This document shows, piece after piece, positions 7,411 through 15,039 of a stretch of DNA of 24,967 nucleotides. The translations under genes and the position numbers were made by a program. The notes beneath the pieces are model-generated. The model made no database searches, was not told the DNA's origin, and worked only from the letters and a program-made list of their open reading frames with translations. Where the stretch lies: assembly GCA_937915755.1 (NCBI GenBank), contig CALGGR010000209.1, positions 1 to 24,967 on the forward strand. Direction: 5' to 3'. The DNA is from an uncultured Fretibacterium sp. (GTDB lineage: Bacteria > Synergistota > Synergistia > Synergistales > Aminobacteriaceae). Numbering within the stretch: the stretch's first letter is position 1; each line of letters starts with the position of its first letter.

Positions 7411-8736
7411 CTACAGCATTACACTTACAACATAGTTGAAGCCGGCGCAAAGCAAAACGCTCACAGGTACGGCCAAGAATAGCAATCGGTTAAAGAGGCT
7501 GACCCTTTCGTCTTCCTTCCCGCATGATGCCATTATGAGACTTCCGCCGGACGAGAACGGACTGATCGCGCTGCTCTGTGCCCCCAAGACCGTGCAGGCG
7601 AAGAGAGCCTCAGCACTAAGCCCAGTCGATGCCGCAAGAGCAGGTATAAGCGGGAAAAGCGCAGGAGCAACTACACCGGTCGTAGAGCTGAAGAATGACA
7701 TGAACGCCGCAACAACGCTGAACGCCACAGGTACAAGCGCAACCGCAACATTCGAGCCTATCCACGATGAGAGCGCGTCAATCGTTCCGGCTTTCACAGC
7801 AACAGCAATGAGCATTCCAGCTCCGGCAATCATTATGATTGTGTTCCAAGGGACGCGGTCAACGGCTTCCTTCTGCGGGGCAAGTTTCATCATCAGTGCT
7901 ATAACCGCGAAGATTATCCCAACAAGTCCGACATCTATCTTGCTGTTCAACATGGCAATCGTCTTGTTGCCGGGCATTATGCTTTTCATGATTGGGAATA
8001 TCAGGAGTACGACCATCATCATGATCATTAGCGTGAACGTCTGACGCTGCTTTTTGTCGAACGGCTCAGGTTTTGCGAAAGTTACTCCCTTCCCGATGTG
8101 CCAGTTCGAGGGAAGCCCGAAACGGAACACAGCAATGATTATCAGCGAGAATATTACCGCGAGGATAAATATCTTCATCTCCATGTTGAAGCTGTCGACA
8201 GCCTGAAGCTCCTTGTGTGCCTCGTACGCGCTGTCAGAAAGTCCCCTGAATATTACGCCGAGATTCGATGTAGGGAAGTTTCCGCCTGCCAATGCGCCGC
8301 AGTTAATTGCAACTCCGCCGGTCAGCTTGTCCATGTGAGCCTCCTCGCATATTACGAGGGTTATAGGTGCCATAAACGCCATAACCGTGAAGAATGTCGC
8401 TCCCATTATCGAGAGTATCACAGCAACGATGAACAGCGCGAACGGAAGAAGTCCGGGAAATTTCCGGCATGAATAGAGCAGAGAGCCGGAAAGTTTTTCG
8501 AGTGTCCCGTTAATCGCTGCGAAGTTGTAGAACAACGACACCGACAGTATCACGAACATCGTGTTCACCGGCCAGAAGCCTATAACCTGCGCGGGTCTCA
8601 ATCCCATAACGAAGCACCCTATTATGTACGCGAAGACCATGCAGAATAGTCCCGTGTTTATCCCTGTCTTGTAGCCGAGAATTATTGCCAATGCTATGCA
8701 GGCTACGATTATGAGGCTCAATGTTCCGCCCGTCAT
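7411..8736 (-). CDS. MatC-like/SLC13-type permease
   Basis: A 441-residue, very hydrophobic protein with about ten to twelve membrane spans. The N-terminal half (LGYKTGINTGLFCMVFAYIIGCFVMGL, then FWPVNTMFVILSVSLFYNFA) matches the MatC N-terminal family of dicarboxylate carriers, within the ion-transporter superfamily of SLC13-like secondary transporters. Loops with GALAGGNFPTSNLG and, near the end, SSAISPFSSGGS look like the two re-entrant substrate-site hairpins of this fold. It probably takes up a carboxylate with Na+ or H+. The ATG lies two bases after the stop of the hydrolase gene and uses a GGAGGG inside that gene's end, so the two are co-translated. Confidence 0.8.
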   Translation of the reverse strand: MTGGTLSLIIVACIALAIILGYKTGINTGLFCMVFAYIIGCFVMGLRPAQVIGFWPVNTMFVILSVSLFYNFAAINGTLEKLSGSLLYSCRKFPGLLPFALFIVAVILSIMGATFFTVMAFMAPITLVICEEAHMDKLTGGVAINCGALAGGNFPTSNLGVIFRGLSDSAYEAHKELQAVDSFNMEMKIFILAVIFSLIIIAVFRFGLPSNWHIGKGVTFAKPEPFDKKQRQTFTLMIMMMVVLLIFPIMKSIMPGNKTIAMLNSKIDVGLVGIIFAVIALMMKLAPQKEAVDRVPWNTIIMIAGAGMLIAVAVKAGTIDALSSWIGSNVAVALVPVAFSVVAAFMSFFSSTTGVVAPALFPLIPALAASTGLSAEALFACTVLGAQSSAISPFSSGGSLIMASCGKEDERVSLFNRLLFLAVPVSVLLCAGFNYVVSVML

Positions 8737-8738
8737 GA

Positions 8739-9608
8739 TTACTCACCCTCCTTTATTCCGAGAAGCTCATACGGTATTGTCCGCGTCATGTGGTATATAT
8801 GCTCCTCTGGTATCCCGTTGTCCGCAAGGTACTGCATGTACTCCTTGAGTGCGATTTCCCAGTGGGGATTTTCCGTTTGACCTCCGTCAGTGTCTACCAT
8901 GACATTCTTGTAGCCTACCTTCTTGATGATTTCGAGGTTGTCGGGAAGGTTGGACTTGTATTTTCCTCCGCCCATGTTTTGAGCGTAACAGCGTTCGAGG
9001 ATAACGTCGTAATCCTTGACTATTTTCACTTGGTCATCGTGGGACATTCCGACGATCCACCATTCTGGGTGAGTGAGAACTATCTTTTTGACACCCGCAT
9101 TCCTCGCCGCCTCAATCACAACAAAGGCTTCCTCCGGCGATACATGGGCTGTTCCGAGAACAGCATCATAGTCCTTCACCATTCGGAAAACCTCAAGGAG
9201 CATCGGTACGACCTTCCAGCCTGAGACAATATCGACTCCAGACGCGGGGTCTTTCCCCATTTTGCGGATATGGTTCTTTGCAGACTGAGTTGGAAGCCAT
9301 ACGACTTTAGCACCGAGCTTCAAGGCAGTCTCAACCGCTGAAGGATTTATCCCGCCGATGACCCTGTTCATTGTAACAGAGCCGTACATCGTGAAGCCCG
9401 TATTCTCCCCGTGAAAGCGTCTGACATATTCATTCGTGAGATACGCCCTGTTCGCTGTGAAACCTTGATGCGATTTTATGACGATTGCGCGCGCACCGAC
9501 TCTTATTGCGGCGTCGGCAAGCTCGAAATCGTTGTAAGCACGAAGACGCAAATCAGGATTCGTGTGAACGTGCATATCGCATACGCCTTTCAATGATACT
9601 TCTGACAT
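8739..9608 (-). CDS. DUF6282-type amidohydrolase-like protein
   Basis: A 289-residue protein of the metal-dependent hydrolase (amidohydrolase/PHP-like TIM barrel) type, near DUF6282. The metal motif CDMHVHTNPD lies at residues 10-19 and the next likely ligand is IKSHQG; later HP (LTHPEWW) and DTDGGQ could complete the site. I chose the ATG at 9608, preceded by GGAGGG, over an upstream in-frame ATG at 9659 that has no ribosome site and would run through the promoter -10 box. First gene of a two-gene operon with the permease, facing a LysR regulator. Probable role: ring opening or hydrolysis of an imported carboxylate or cyclic amide; the substrate is unknown. Confidence 0.75.
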   Translation of the reverse strand: MSEVSLKGVCDMHVHTNPDLRLRAYNDFELADAAIRVGARAIVIKSHQGFTANRAYLTNEYVRRFHGENTGFTMYGSVTMNRVIGGINPSAVETALKLGAKVVWLPTQSAKNHIRKMGKDPASGVDIVSGWKVVPMLLEVFRMVKDYDAVLGTAHVSPEEAFVVIEAARNAGVKKIVLTHPEWWIVGMSHDDQVKIVKDYDVILERCYAQNMGGGKYKSNLPDNLEIIKKVGYKNVMVDTDGGQTENPHWEIALKEYMQYLADNGIPEEHIYHMTRTIPYELLGIKEGE

Positions 9609-9729
9609 CGCTTTACCCTCCCGTGTTATGTTTTTTGAAATTGGGCGTATTATAATCACAAACAGCTATCACCGAAAGAGAAAATTTCTGTTACCATACA
9701 TCACGAAAACTGATTGCGAGGGTTAAGAG
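9609..9729. promoter_or_regulatory. Divergent control region between hydrolase operon and LysR gene
   Basis: On the minus strand a perfect TATAAT (9654-9649) serves the hydrolase/permease operon, with only a weak -35 (TTTCGG, 17 bases upstream), as expected for an activator-dependent promoter. Upstream of it is a 5+1+5 dyad AGAAAATTTCT (9679-9689), a plausible LysR-type operator. The divergent layout is classic for LysR control of the neighbouring operon. Confidence 0.5.
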
Positions 9730-10671
9730 TTGGACATCAAGGAACTGAATTACATTGTTGCGATTGCTGAGGAAGGAAGCATCTCAAAGGCTGCTGAACG
9801 TCTCTTTATGGCACAGTCAGGATTGAGCCAATTCCTTCAAATACTGGAACACGAGGTAGGCAGCAAACTTTTCATAAGGACATCAAAGGGTGTAAGACCT
9901 ACGGAAGCGGGGAGGCTCATGATTGAGTACGCATACAGGGAGCTATCCGAGTATCACCGCGTGAGGGACGAGATTCAGGACGTGAACAACCTCAAGGGCG
10001 GCCGCGTGATTATGGGGATAAGCACGTTCAGGGGTACGTTCTTGATGCCGCCGGTGCTTGAGGCTTTCGGGCGGGAATTTCCGGGTATCCATGTCGTGAT
10101 CGTCGAGGCAAATTCTATGGCACTCGAAGGAATGCTGAAGAATGGAACTATAGATGTCGCGCTGATTATACTTCCGGCAAAGATATTGAAACCCGATGAT
10201 GCCGAGTTCGTAATGCGTGATGAGATTTGCATTGTGGCAGGAAAGAATCACCCTGTTCTGAAATATTCGCGTCCATCGCCTCCTCACTCAAAGTCAGCAA
10301 TCGAGAAGTACATCGACCTCAGAGACACGATAGAGTTTGAATACTTACTCAGCGATTACGATACTATTCTTGGGCGCGAAAGCAGAAGGATTTTCCGTGA
10401 ACATGACCTAATCCCGAAAGTTTACAACGAGAAACTCACGGCGTTCATGGCCGCGTCAATGGGAGCTGCGGGGCTTGGGATTGCGTTCACGTACTACTGC
10501 GCTAAGAGGGCCTACCCTGACGCTGAATTTCTCTCGCTTGGTGAGGAAGGGACGCTTGTTGACTTGGGTGTTTGCCTCGCTCCGGGACGCTATCACTCAA
10601 AGGCTGCTATCGCTCTCAGGGATACGATGTTCCGGGTTCTTGGCGGAAAAACGCTTCCTACTCTGCTATAA
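9730..10671 (+). CDS. LysR family transcriptional regulator
   Basis: A 313-residue regulator of standard LysR length. The N-terminal winged helix-turn-helix is clear: MDIKELNYIVAIAEEGSISK, then AAERLFMAQSGLSQFLQILE and a wing with LFIRTSKGVRPTEAG. From about residue 90 the two-lobed effector domain follows (GRVIMGISTFRGTFLMPPVLEAF). The start is TTG, with a GAGG about nine bases upstream; no better ATG exists in frame. It is divergent from the hydrolase/permease operon and most likely activates it in response to the imported compound. Its TAA stop is embedded in the extended -10 promoter used by the next gene. Confidence 0.9.
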   Translation: MDIKELNYIVAIAEEGSISKAAERLFMAQSGLSQFLQILEHEVGSKLFIRTSKGVRPTEAGRLMIEYAYRELSEYHRVRDEIQDVNNLKGGRVIMGISTFRGTFLMPPVLEAFGREFPGIHVVIVEANSMALEGMLKNGTIDVALIILPAKILKPDDAEFVMRDEICIVAGKNHPVLKYSRPSPPHSKSAIEKYIDLRDTIEFEYLLSDYDTILGRESRRIFREHDLIPKVYNEKLTAFMAASMGAAGLGIAFTYYCAKRAYPDAEFLSLGEEGTLVDLGVCLAPGRYHSKAAIALRDTMFRVLGGKTLPTLL

Positions 10672-10680
10672 TTCAATCAT
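10662..10680 (+). promoter_or_regulatory. Extended -10 promoter of mrr, overlapping the lysR stop
   Basis: TCTGCTATAATTCAATCAT contains TGCTATAAT (TG at 10664-10665, TATAAT at 10667-10672). The TAA stop of the LysR gene (10669-10671) lies inside the -10 box. An exact copy occurs at 11620-11638. Confidence 0.6.
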
Positions 10681-10706
10681 CAACTGCAACAAAGGAGACG
10701 CTCGAA

Positions 10707-11612
10707 ATGGCAGTACCCAAATATTATGAATTTTTCCCTGTAATTCTTACTTTTCTGGGAGATGGGAATACACACACATCAGAAGAGATTCGATCACATT
10801 GCTCTGATGTCTTTAATTTATCAGAAGAAGACAGAAATGCAAAAATCCCTAGTGGAAACAAATTGATCGTAAGCCGCATAGGGTGGGCAAAAACTAATTT
10901 GAAAAAAGCAGGCCTAATTGATACACCAGCTCGAGCCATTTGTATGATAACTGAGTTTGGGAAACAAACGCTGGGAAAAGGTACTGATTGCCTGACTTTG
11001 GAATATGTTCGTCAGCTTCAGGAAAAGAAGAGCGACATGCTCCCTGCTCCTGCTCAAGAAACAGTTTCCACGTCAGACGCTCAAAGTCCTATAGAAGCGA
11101 TCGACTATGCGATGGCACAGCTGAAATCAGAGCTTGCGGATGACCTTTTGGCAGAAATCTCGAAAATGGACGAGTATGATTTTGAGAAGCTTGTCGTGGA
11201 TCTTCTGGTGAAAATAGGATATGGAAAACCTGAACAGAATAGCGATGCAGTAACGAAAAAATCTGGCGATGAGGGAATTGATGGTATCGTTAAAGCTGAC
11301 CGACTGGGCTTCGATGCTGTTTATGTCCAAGCCAAGAAATGGAAAGAGAGTTCCTACATAGGCAGGCCAGAGGTACAAAAGTTCCTGGGCGCACTTGTTG
11401 GTCAAGGTGCAACAAAAGGATTGTTCATTACAACAGGTCAGTTTACCAGCGGAGCCGCTGATTTTGTAAAGAAGCAGCTTAACCATAAAATTGTACTGAT
11501 AGATGGAAAGCAGCTTGCTGAACTTATGATTGAGTATGGACTTGGAGTGACTACCGTTGATACGCTGAAGATCCAGCGCGTTGATACGGATTATTTTAGT
11601 GCGGACGATTAA
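10707..11612 (+). CDS. mrr: Mrr-type restriction endonuclease
   Basis: A 301-residue protein of usual Mrr length. Residues 1-95 form the Mrr N-terminal winged-helix domain (MAVPKYYEFFPVILTFL, later VSRIGWAKTNLKKAGL and ITEFGKQTL). The C-terminal PD-(D/E)xK nuclease begins near 155: DEYDFEKLVVDLL supplies the Glu, GDEGIDGIV the Asp and VYVQAKKW the Q-x-K. This fits a Mrr enzyme that cuts modified foreign DNA and needs no methylase partner; none is seen. I chose the ATG at 10707, with AAAGGAG ten bases upstream; the frame is open further upstream but lies inside the LysR gene. Base use is AT-richer than the neighbours and the gene is flanked by direct repeats, both pointing to acquisition. Confidence 0.9.
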   Translation: MAVPKYYEFFPVILTFLGDGNTHTSEEIRSHCSDVFNLSEEDRNAKIPSGNKLIVSRIGWAKTNLKKAGLIDTPARAICMITEFGKQTLGKGTDCLTLEYVRQLQEKKSDMLPAPAQETVSTSDAQSPIEAIDYAMAQLKSELADDLLAEISKMDEYDFEKLVVDLLVKIGYGKPEQNSDAVTKKSGDEGIDGIVKADRLGFDAVYVQAKKWKESSYIGRPEVQKFLGALVGQGATKGLFITTGQFTSGAADFVKKQLNHKIVLIDGKQLAELMIEYGLGVTTVDTLKIQRVDTDYFSADD

Positions 11613-11619
11613 AGCCCCG

Positions 11620-11638
11620 TCTGCTATAATTCAATCAT
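11620..11638 (+). promoter_or_regulatory. Extended -10 promoter of the recO-cobT operon
   Basis: TGCTATAAT (11622-11630) within the second copy of the 19-bp repeat. The RecO-like gene's ribosome site GGGAGGAG (11649-11656) follows, with the ATG at 11666. No good -35 is visible, as is usual for extended -10 promoters. Confidence 0.6.
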
Positions 11639-11665
11639 TTCAATTATCGGGAGGAGATTCGATTC

Positions 11666-12295
11666 ATGTTCAACGGCGAGGACTTCATCACCGCAAAAGG
11701 CGTAACCCTCTCCCGCGAAATCTCAGGTGAAAGTAATTTGTGGGTGCGTCTTTTCCTAGAGGGTGAAGGTGTCGTCAGCCTCCGCTCAATGAACTTCAAG
11801 GGCGACTCTGAGCCGTTCGTATGGGCAATCTATCACTTCCAAAAAAATTCCAAGAACGCAAAGTATTACGTCAGAGATATTGATGTTAAAGATGACATGC
11901 TCGCTCTGAGACGAAGCCGTGAAACCATAAGTACCGCCTTCAATTGGGCAAAGCTCCTCGAAAAATTCATGCCTCATGAACAGCCTGATGATGAATTGCT
12001 CGGAAATCTCTACTGGAACATGAAGCTCTTGACTCAGCCGTCAGTGCCGTACTATGTGCCTAATTGGCGGTTCTTGTGGCAGTGGATAGAGCTGTGGGGA
12101 CTCGCTCCTGATATTGTGGATTTTCATGCGTCAAATAACTTCAACAATGACGAAATTTCTCTCTTGGTTCAAACATCAAGCCTTAACTCGAAAGGGGTAA
12201 TCAAGCTGTTCAACAGTCCTATAAATTCTAACGTCCGCGAAAATACTTTCACCATAGCCGCAGAGCTCGCCGCGAAATTCCTCCGTCAAATATGA
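11666..12295 (+). CDS. RecO-like DNA repair protein (tentative)
   Basis: A 209-residue soluble protein. The N-terminal 75 residues (FITAKGVTLSREISGESNLW, then RLFLEGEGVVSL) have the layout of the RecO OB-fold: a strand, a gap with GES, and a long hairpin. The middle is helical, and FLWQWIELWGLAPDIVDFHA matches the RecO pattern of a helix followed by 'LLxLLGxAPDL'. RecO loads RecA with RecR in gap repair. The C-terminal zinc-type cysteines of many RecO proteins are absent and the N-terminal part is divergent, so the assignment is not firm. It opens a tight operon: its TGA overlaps the cobT ATG. An alternative is an uncharacterised OB-fold protein. Confidence 0.55.
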   Translation: MFNGEDFITAKGVTLSREISGESNLWVRLFLEGEGVVSLRSMNFKGDSEPFVWAIYHFQKNSKNAKYYVRDIDVKDDMLALRRSRETISTAFNWAKLLEKFMPHEQPDDELLGNLYWNMKLLTQPSVPYYVPNWRFLWQWIELWGLAPDIVDFHASNNFNNDEISLLVQTSSLNSKGVIKLFNSPINSNVRENTFTIAAELAAKFLRQI

Positions 12296-13332
12296 ATCGT
12301 ATATCACAAATCACGCCCCTAAACTCTCAAGCCATGAGGGAAGCGCAGGAAATTCAAGCCACACTCATAAAACCCGAAGGAAGTCTCGGAGAACTCGAAC
12401 GCCTCACAGTCCAGCTTGCGGGAATCACAGGAAATCCACGAAACTCAATCCCACGAAAAGTGATATGCCTATTTGGTTCTGATCACGGCATATATGATGA
12501 GGGAGTTTGTTCTTCACCGCAGGAGTTCACGCGGAAATTGATGGAAGTTTACGCGGGAAGTCAAAACGGGGGGATTAACGTCCTCGCACGTCAGGCAGAC
12601 GCGGAGTTGAGAGTTTTCGACTTGGGTGTAAAGGGTCTCGTTGAGCATGAGAACATAATCACCCGAAAGTTCCTACCCAATGGAACGGCTGACTTCCTTC
12701 ACGCTCGCGCAATGAGTCCTGAGATAGTGAGGGCTGTGATTTCGTTCGGGATTGACCTTGTTCGAGACATGAAAGCTGAGGGCATCGGTCTAATCGGTAC
12801 GGGCGAGGTCGGAATGGGCAACACTTCACCCGCATGTGCGTGTATCATGGCCGGATTGAGGTCTCGTGATGCCGCACTTGTCGGACGAGGCGCGGGACTC
12901 GATGACGAGGCATTTTCACGGAAGAAGAACGTCATACTTTCCGCGCTTGAATTTCATTCGCCGAATCTCACCGACCCAGTGAACATTCTCTCATGCGTCG
13001 GAGGTCTCGATATTGCCGCAATGACGGGGGTATTTCTCGGTGGCGCGATTTACCGTGTTCCCGTTCTTGTTGACGGTGTGATCTCGATTGCTGGGGCGTT
13101 GATGGCATATATGATTGAGCCAATGACGATGGAATACATGATTGCTTCACATGAGTCGGCTGAACCTGCTTATGTCCGCGCGGCTGAGGCAATGAATCTT
13201 TCAGCTCCCTTGAAACTAGGAATGAGACTCGGTGAGGGCACGGGGTGTGCAATAATGATGCAGATAATTGATGACGCACTCGCTATAATAAACACGATGG
13301 GAAATTTTAACGATGGGAGTTTTGAATTATGA
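12292..13332 (+). CDS. cobT: Nicotinate-nucleotide-dimethylbenzimidazole phosphoribosyltransferase CobT
   Basis: A 346-residue protein, full family length. CobT moves the phosphoribosyl group of nicotinate mononucleotide to a benzimidazole-type base, giving alpha-ribazole 5'-phosphate and nicotinate, for the lower loop of cobamides. Clear signatures: IKPEGSLGELERLTVQLAGI at the start, FGSDHGIYDEGV, IGTGEVGMGNTSPA and GRGAGLDDEAF, and the C-terminal LGEGTGCA, whose Glu (about E315) is the catalytic base. The start overlaps the upstream stop as ATGA, and its own stop overlaps the next ATG in the same way. No other cobamide gene is in the window, but the following nicotinamidase and phosphatase could act on the products. 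Confidence 0.95.
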   Translation: MNRISQITPLNSQAMREAQEIQATLIKPEGSLGELERLTVQLAGITGNPRNSIPRKVICLFGSDHGIYDEGVCSSPQEFTRKLMEVYAGSQNGGINVLARQADAELRVFDLGVKGLVEHENIITRKFLPNGTADFLHARAMSPEIVRAVISFGIDLVRDMKAEGIGLIGTGEVGMGNTSPACACIMAGLRSRDAALVGRGAGLDDEAFSRKKNVILSALEFHSPNLTDPVNILSCVGGLDIAAMTGVFLGGAIYRVPVLVDGVISIAGALMAYMIEPMTMEYMIASHESAEPAYVRAAEAMNLSAPLKLGMRLGEGTGCAIMMQIIDDALAIINTMGNFNDGSFEL

Positions 13333-13883
13333 AAGAAATTCTTGTAGTCGATTGCCAGTACGATTTCATTGACGGAACATTAGCTTGCGGACACGCTGAA
13401 GAGGCCGTGAAGAACATCATCAAGTTCATCAACGACAACCCCGACGCGAAGGTCTACTATTCTGCCGACAACCACAGCCCAAAGCATTGCAGTTACATTT
13501 CCAACGGCGGAACATGGCCGGTACACTGTCAGGCAGGAACTCACGGTGCGGAGATTCACTCATCGTTCACCAGCGGCATCAAGAACCCTGCACAGCGTCC
13601 CAATGATGAGACGGTCTACTACAAGGGTGAGAATGACGGTGTGGAAGAATACTCAGCGTTCGAGGCAACGAACAGAGCGGGTAAAAAGCTCTGCAACACG
13701 ATTGGCCATGAAGTTATAGTTACGGGGATTGCGACGGAATTTTGCGTCAAAGAAAGCGTCCTTGCACTCTTAAAATCGGGGCGCAAAGTTACGGTGAAAG
13801 CTGAGATGCTAGGCTGGGTTGACGAAAATAATCACCGTTCAACACTTCAGGAACTCGCGGAAATGGGGGTAACGGTTGCGTGA
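13329..13883 (+). CDS. pncA: Nicotinamidase (isochorismatase-like cysteine hydrolase)
   Basis: A 184-residue enzyme that probably converts nicotinamide to nicotinate and ammonia in NAD salvage. The catalytic triad of the family is visible: D8 (ILVVDCQYDF), K99 (VYYKGENDG) and C139 (IATEFCV). Likely metal ligands match PncA: D47 and H49 in SADNHSPKH, and H66 in WPVHCQAG. The start overlaps cobT's stop (ATGA), so both are made together. Nicotinate is the substrate-side precursor and also the by-product of CobT, which makes the pairing metabolically sensible. A different isochorismatase-like amidase is possible, but the metal site favours nicotinamidase. Confidence 0.88.
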   Translation: MKEILVVDCQYDFIDGTLACGHAEEAVKNIIKFINDNPDAKVYYSADNHSPKHCSYISNGGTWPVHCQAGTHGAEIHSSFTSGIKNPAQRPNDETVYYKGENDGVEEYSAFEATNRAGKKLCNTIGHEVIVTGIATEFCVKESVLALLKSGRKVTVKAEMLGWVDENNHRSTLQELAEMGVTVA

Positions 13884-14485
13884 TTAACACCGTCATATTC
13901 GATGTCGGGAATGTTCTCGTTGATTTCGATTGGGAGGGCTTCATTCACCGAATGTTTCCGGGACGCGATGAGCTTATTGCGGAACTTGACGTTGCAGTAT
14001 GGGGAAGCGGAAGATGGGACAGGCTCGACGCTGGTGACGACCCCGAAGAAGTCTTCGCCTCAATAATCGCGTACTCCCCTTCGCACGAGAAGGAACTCCG
14101 GAAAGTCTTTGCGAACGTCGGCCAAACTCTCAGGAAACGCGAGGCAACTCCCTCATGGCTAAAGAGTCTGAAATCGCGGGGCTACAGGCTTTTATACCTC
14201 TCGAATTACTCCCGCTATGTTATGAACTGCAACCCTGATGCCTTGGACTTCCTTCCGTTGATGGACGGGGGAATATTCTCATGCGACGTTAAGCTCATAA
14301 AGCCCGACCGAAGAATCTATGAGGCACTTGCGGAGAAATACAGCCTCAAACCGTCCGAGTGCGTATTCATTGACGATTTGGAACGCAATGTTAAGGCTGG
14401 AAGGGATTTCGGGTTTCACGCGATACAGTTCGGGACATTACAGCAGGCACAAATGGACTTGGAGAAATTGTTAAAGGAGGGCTAA
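13880..14485 (+). CDS. HAD superfamily phosphatase, YihX-like
   Basis: A 201-residue HAD subfamily IA hydrolase. Motif I is FDVGNVLVDFD with nucleophile D8; the G at the usual second-Asp place is typical of the YihX-like group. Motif II is YLSNYSRY, the Lys motif is KLIKPDRRIY and motif IV is FIDDLERNVKAG. A helical cap lies between about 18 and 80. The family dephosphorylates small sugar phosphates such as glucose 1-phosphate. The start is GTG, overlapping the upstream stop as GTGA. Its place after cobT suggests alpha-ribazole phosphate as a candidate substrate, which is inference only. Confidence 0.88.
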   Translation: MINTVIFDVGNVLVDFDWEGFIHRMFPGRDELIAELDVAVWGSGRWDRLDAGDDPEEVFASIIAYSPSHEKELRKVFANVGQTLRKREATPSWLKSLKSRGYRLLYLSNYSRYVMNCNPDALDFLPLMDGGIFSCDVKLIKPDRRIYEALAEKYSLKPSECVFIDDLERNVKAGRDFGFHAIQFGTLQQAQMDLEKLLKEG

Positions 14486-14487
14486 AG

Positions 14488-14991
14488 TTGAAGAGCATAC
14501 GTACTAATTTGTGGATAACGGGCGGAATATTGATCGCTGTAGGAGCGTTGATGATGCGCTATCCTATTGAGGCCATAATGTCAGCGGGAATAATTCTCGG
14601 AATCGGCATCATTGCGTCGGGGATAAATCATGTTTCGGGTTGGTACTTCTTCGGGCTGAGGAGATTTCTCGTTATGGGGATAATCGACATCATAGCAGGG
14701 CTGATTATGGTAATTCAGCCGGGAATTTCAGCATTCGTTCTTCCGTTCGTGATTGGGCTTTGGCTATTTTCGGAGGGAATTTCGAGGACTTGCGCGGCGT
14801 TCTGGCTTGGAGGAGCTGGAGTGCCTTGCTGGTGGTTCGTACTGATTGGCGGGCTTGCGATGGTGCTGTTCGCGGTGATGATGTTCGTTTCGCCACTGAG
14901 CAGTACATTCTCGGTGATGATGATTCTTTCGGGGGTGCTGATTGCGTCAGGTGTGCTTGCGTTTGTTGAAGGATTCTTGATTTCGCGCTGA
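14488..14991 (+). CDS. HdeD-like (DUF308) six-span membrane protein
   Basis: A 167-residue inner-membrane protein with six predicted spans in three similar pairs (for example WITGGILIAVGALMMRYPIE, FLVMGIIDIIAGLIMVIQPG and WFVLIGGLAMVLFAVMMFVS), the DUF308/HdeD pattern. HdeD in E. coli is linked to acid resistance, but most family members have no known function. The start is TTG with a strong AAAGGAGGG six bases before it (14473-14481), two bases after the phosphatase stop. Last gene of the operon, followed by a strong terminator. Confidence 0.85.
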   Translation: MKSIRTNLWITGGILIAVGALMMRYPIEAIMSAGIILGIGIIASGINHVSGWYFFGLRRFLVMGIIDIIAGLIMVIQPGISAFVLPFVIGLWLFSEGISRTCAAFWLGGAGVPCWWFVLIGGLAMVLFAVMMFVSPLSSTFSVMMILSGVLIASGVLAFVEGFLISR

Positions 14992-15007
14992 TATTTCGGG
15001 AGAATGG

Positions 15008-15038
15008 CCGTCCCTCGTGAATGGGGGACGGTTTTTTT
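15008..15038 (+). terminator. Rho-independent terminator of the recO-cobT operon
   Basis: CCGTCCC (15008-15014) pairs with GGGACGG (15025-15031), followed by seven T (15032-15038). It sits 16 bases after the HdeD-like gene, and the T tract ends next to the stop codon of the convergent ATPase gene. Confidence 0.9.
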
Positions 15039-15039
15039 G

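Larger units (their letters stand above)
10662..11638. repeat. 19-bp direct repeats flanking mrr
   Basis: The 19-base sequence TCTGCTATAATTCAATCAT is exact at 10662-10680 and 11620-11638, starting 958 bases apart, and everything between is mrr and its leader. Each copy supplies an extended -10 promoter to the gene after it. Removing one copy plus mrr would join the LysR gene directly to the RecO-like operon with a single promoter, which is probably the ancestral order. Confidence 0.7.

Noticed and set aside
7436..8044. Long open frame on the plus strand opposite the permease
   Set aside because: It is a mirror of the permease coding strand, with low-complexity Ala/Thr/Ser content, no ribosome site and no recognisable domain.
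9609..9659. Upstream ATG at 9659 for the DUF6282 gene
   Set aside because: It would place the -10 box inside the coding region and has no ribosome site; the ATG at 9608 has GGAGGG.
10572..10706. An N-terminal extension of the Mrr protein
   Set aside because: It lies inside the LysR gene, and the family N-terminus (MAVPKYYEFFP) begins exactly at 10707 behind a good ribosome site.
13281..13295. Promoter (GCTATAAT) inside the end of cobT for the downstream genes
   Set aside because: The downstream genes overlap cobT by start-stop coupling, so an internal promoter is not needed, and there is no extended -10 TG or -35.
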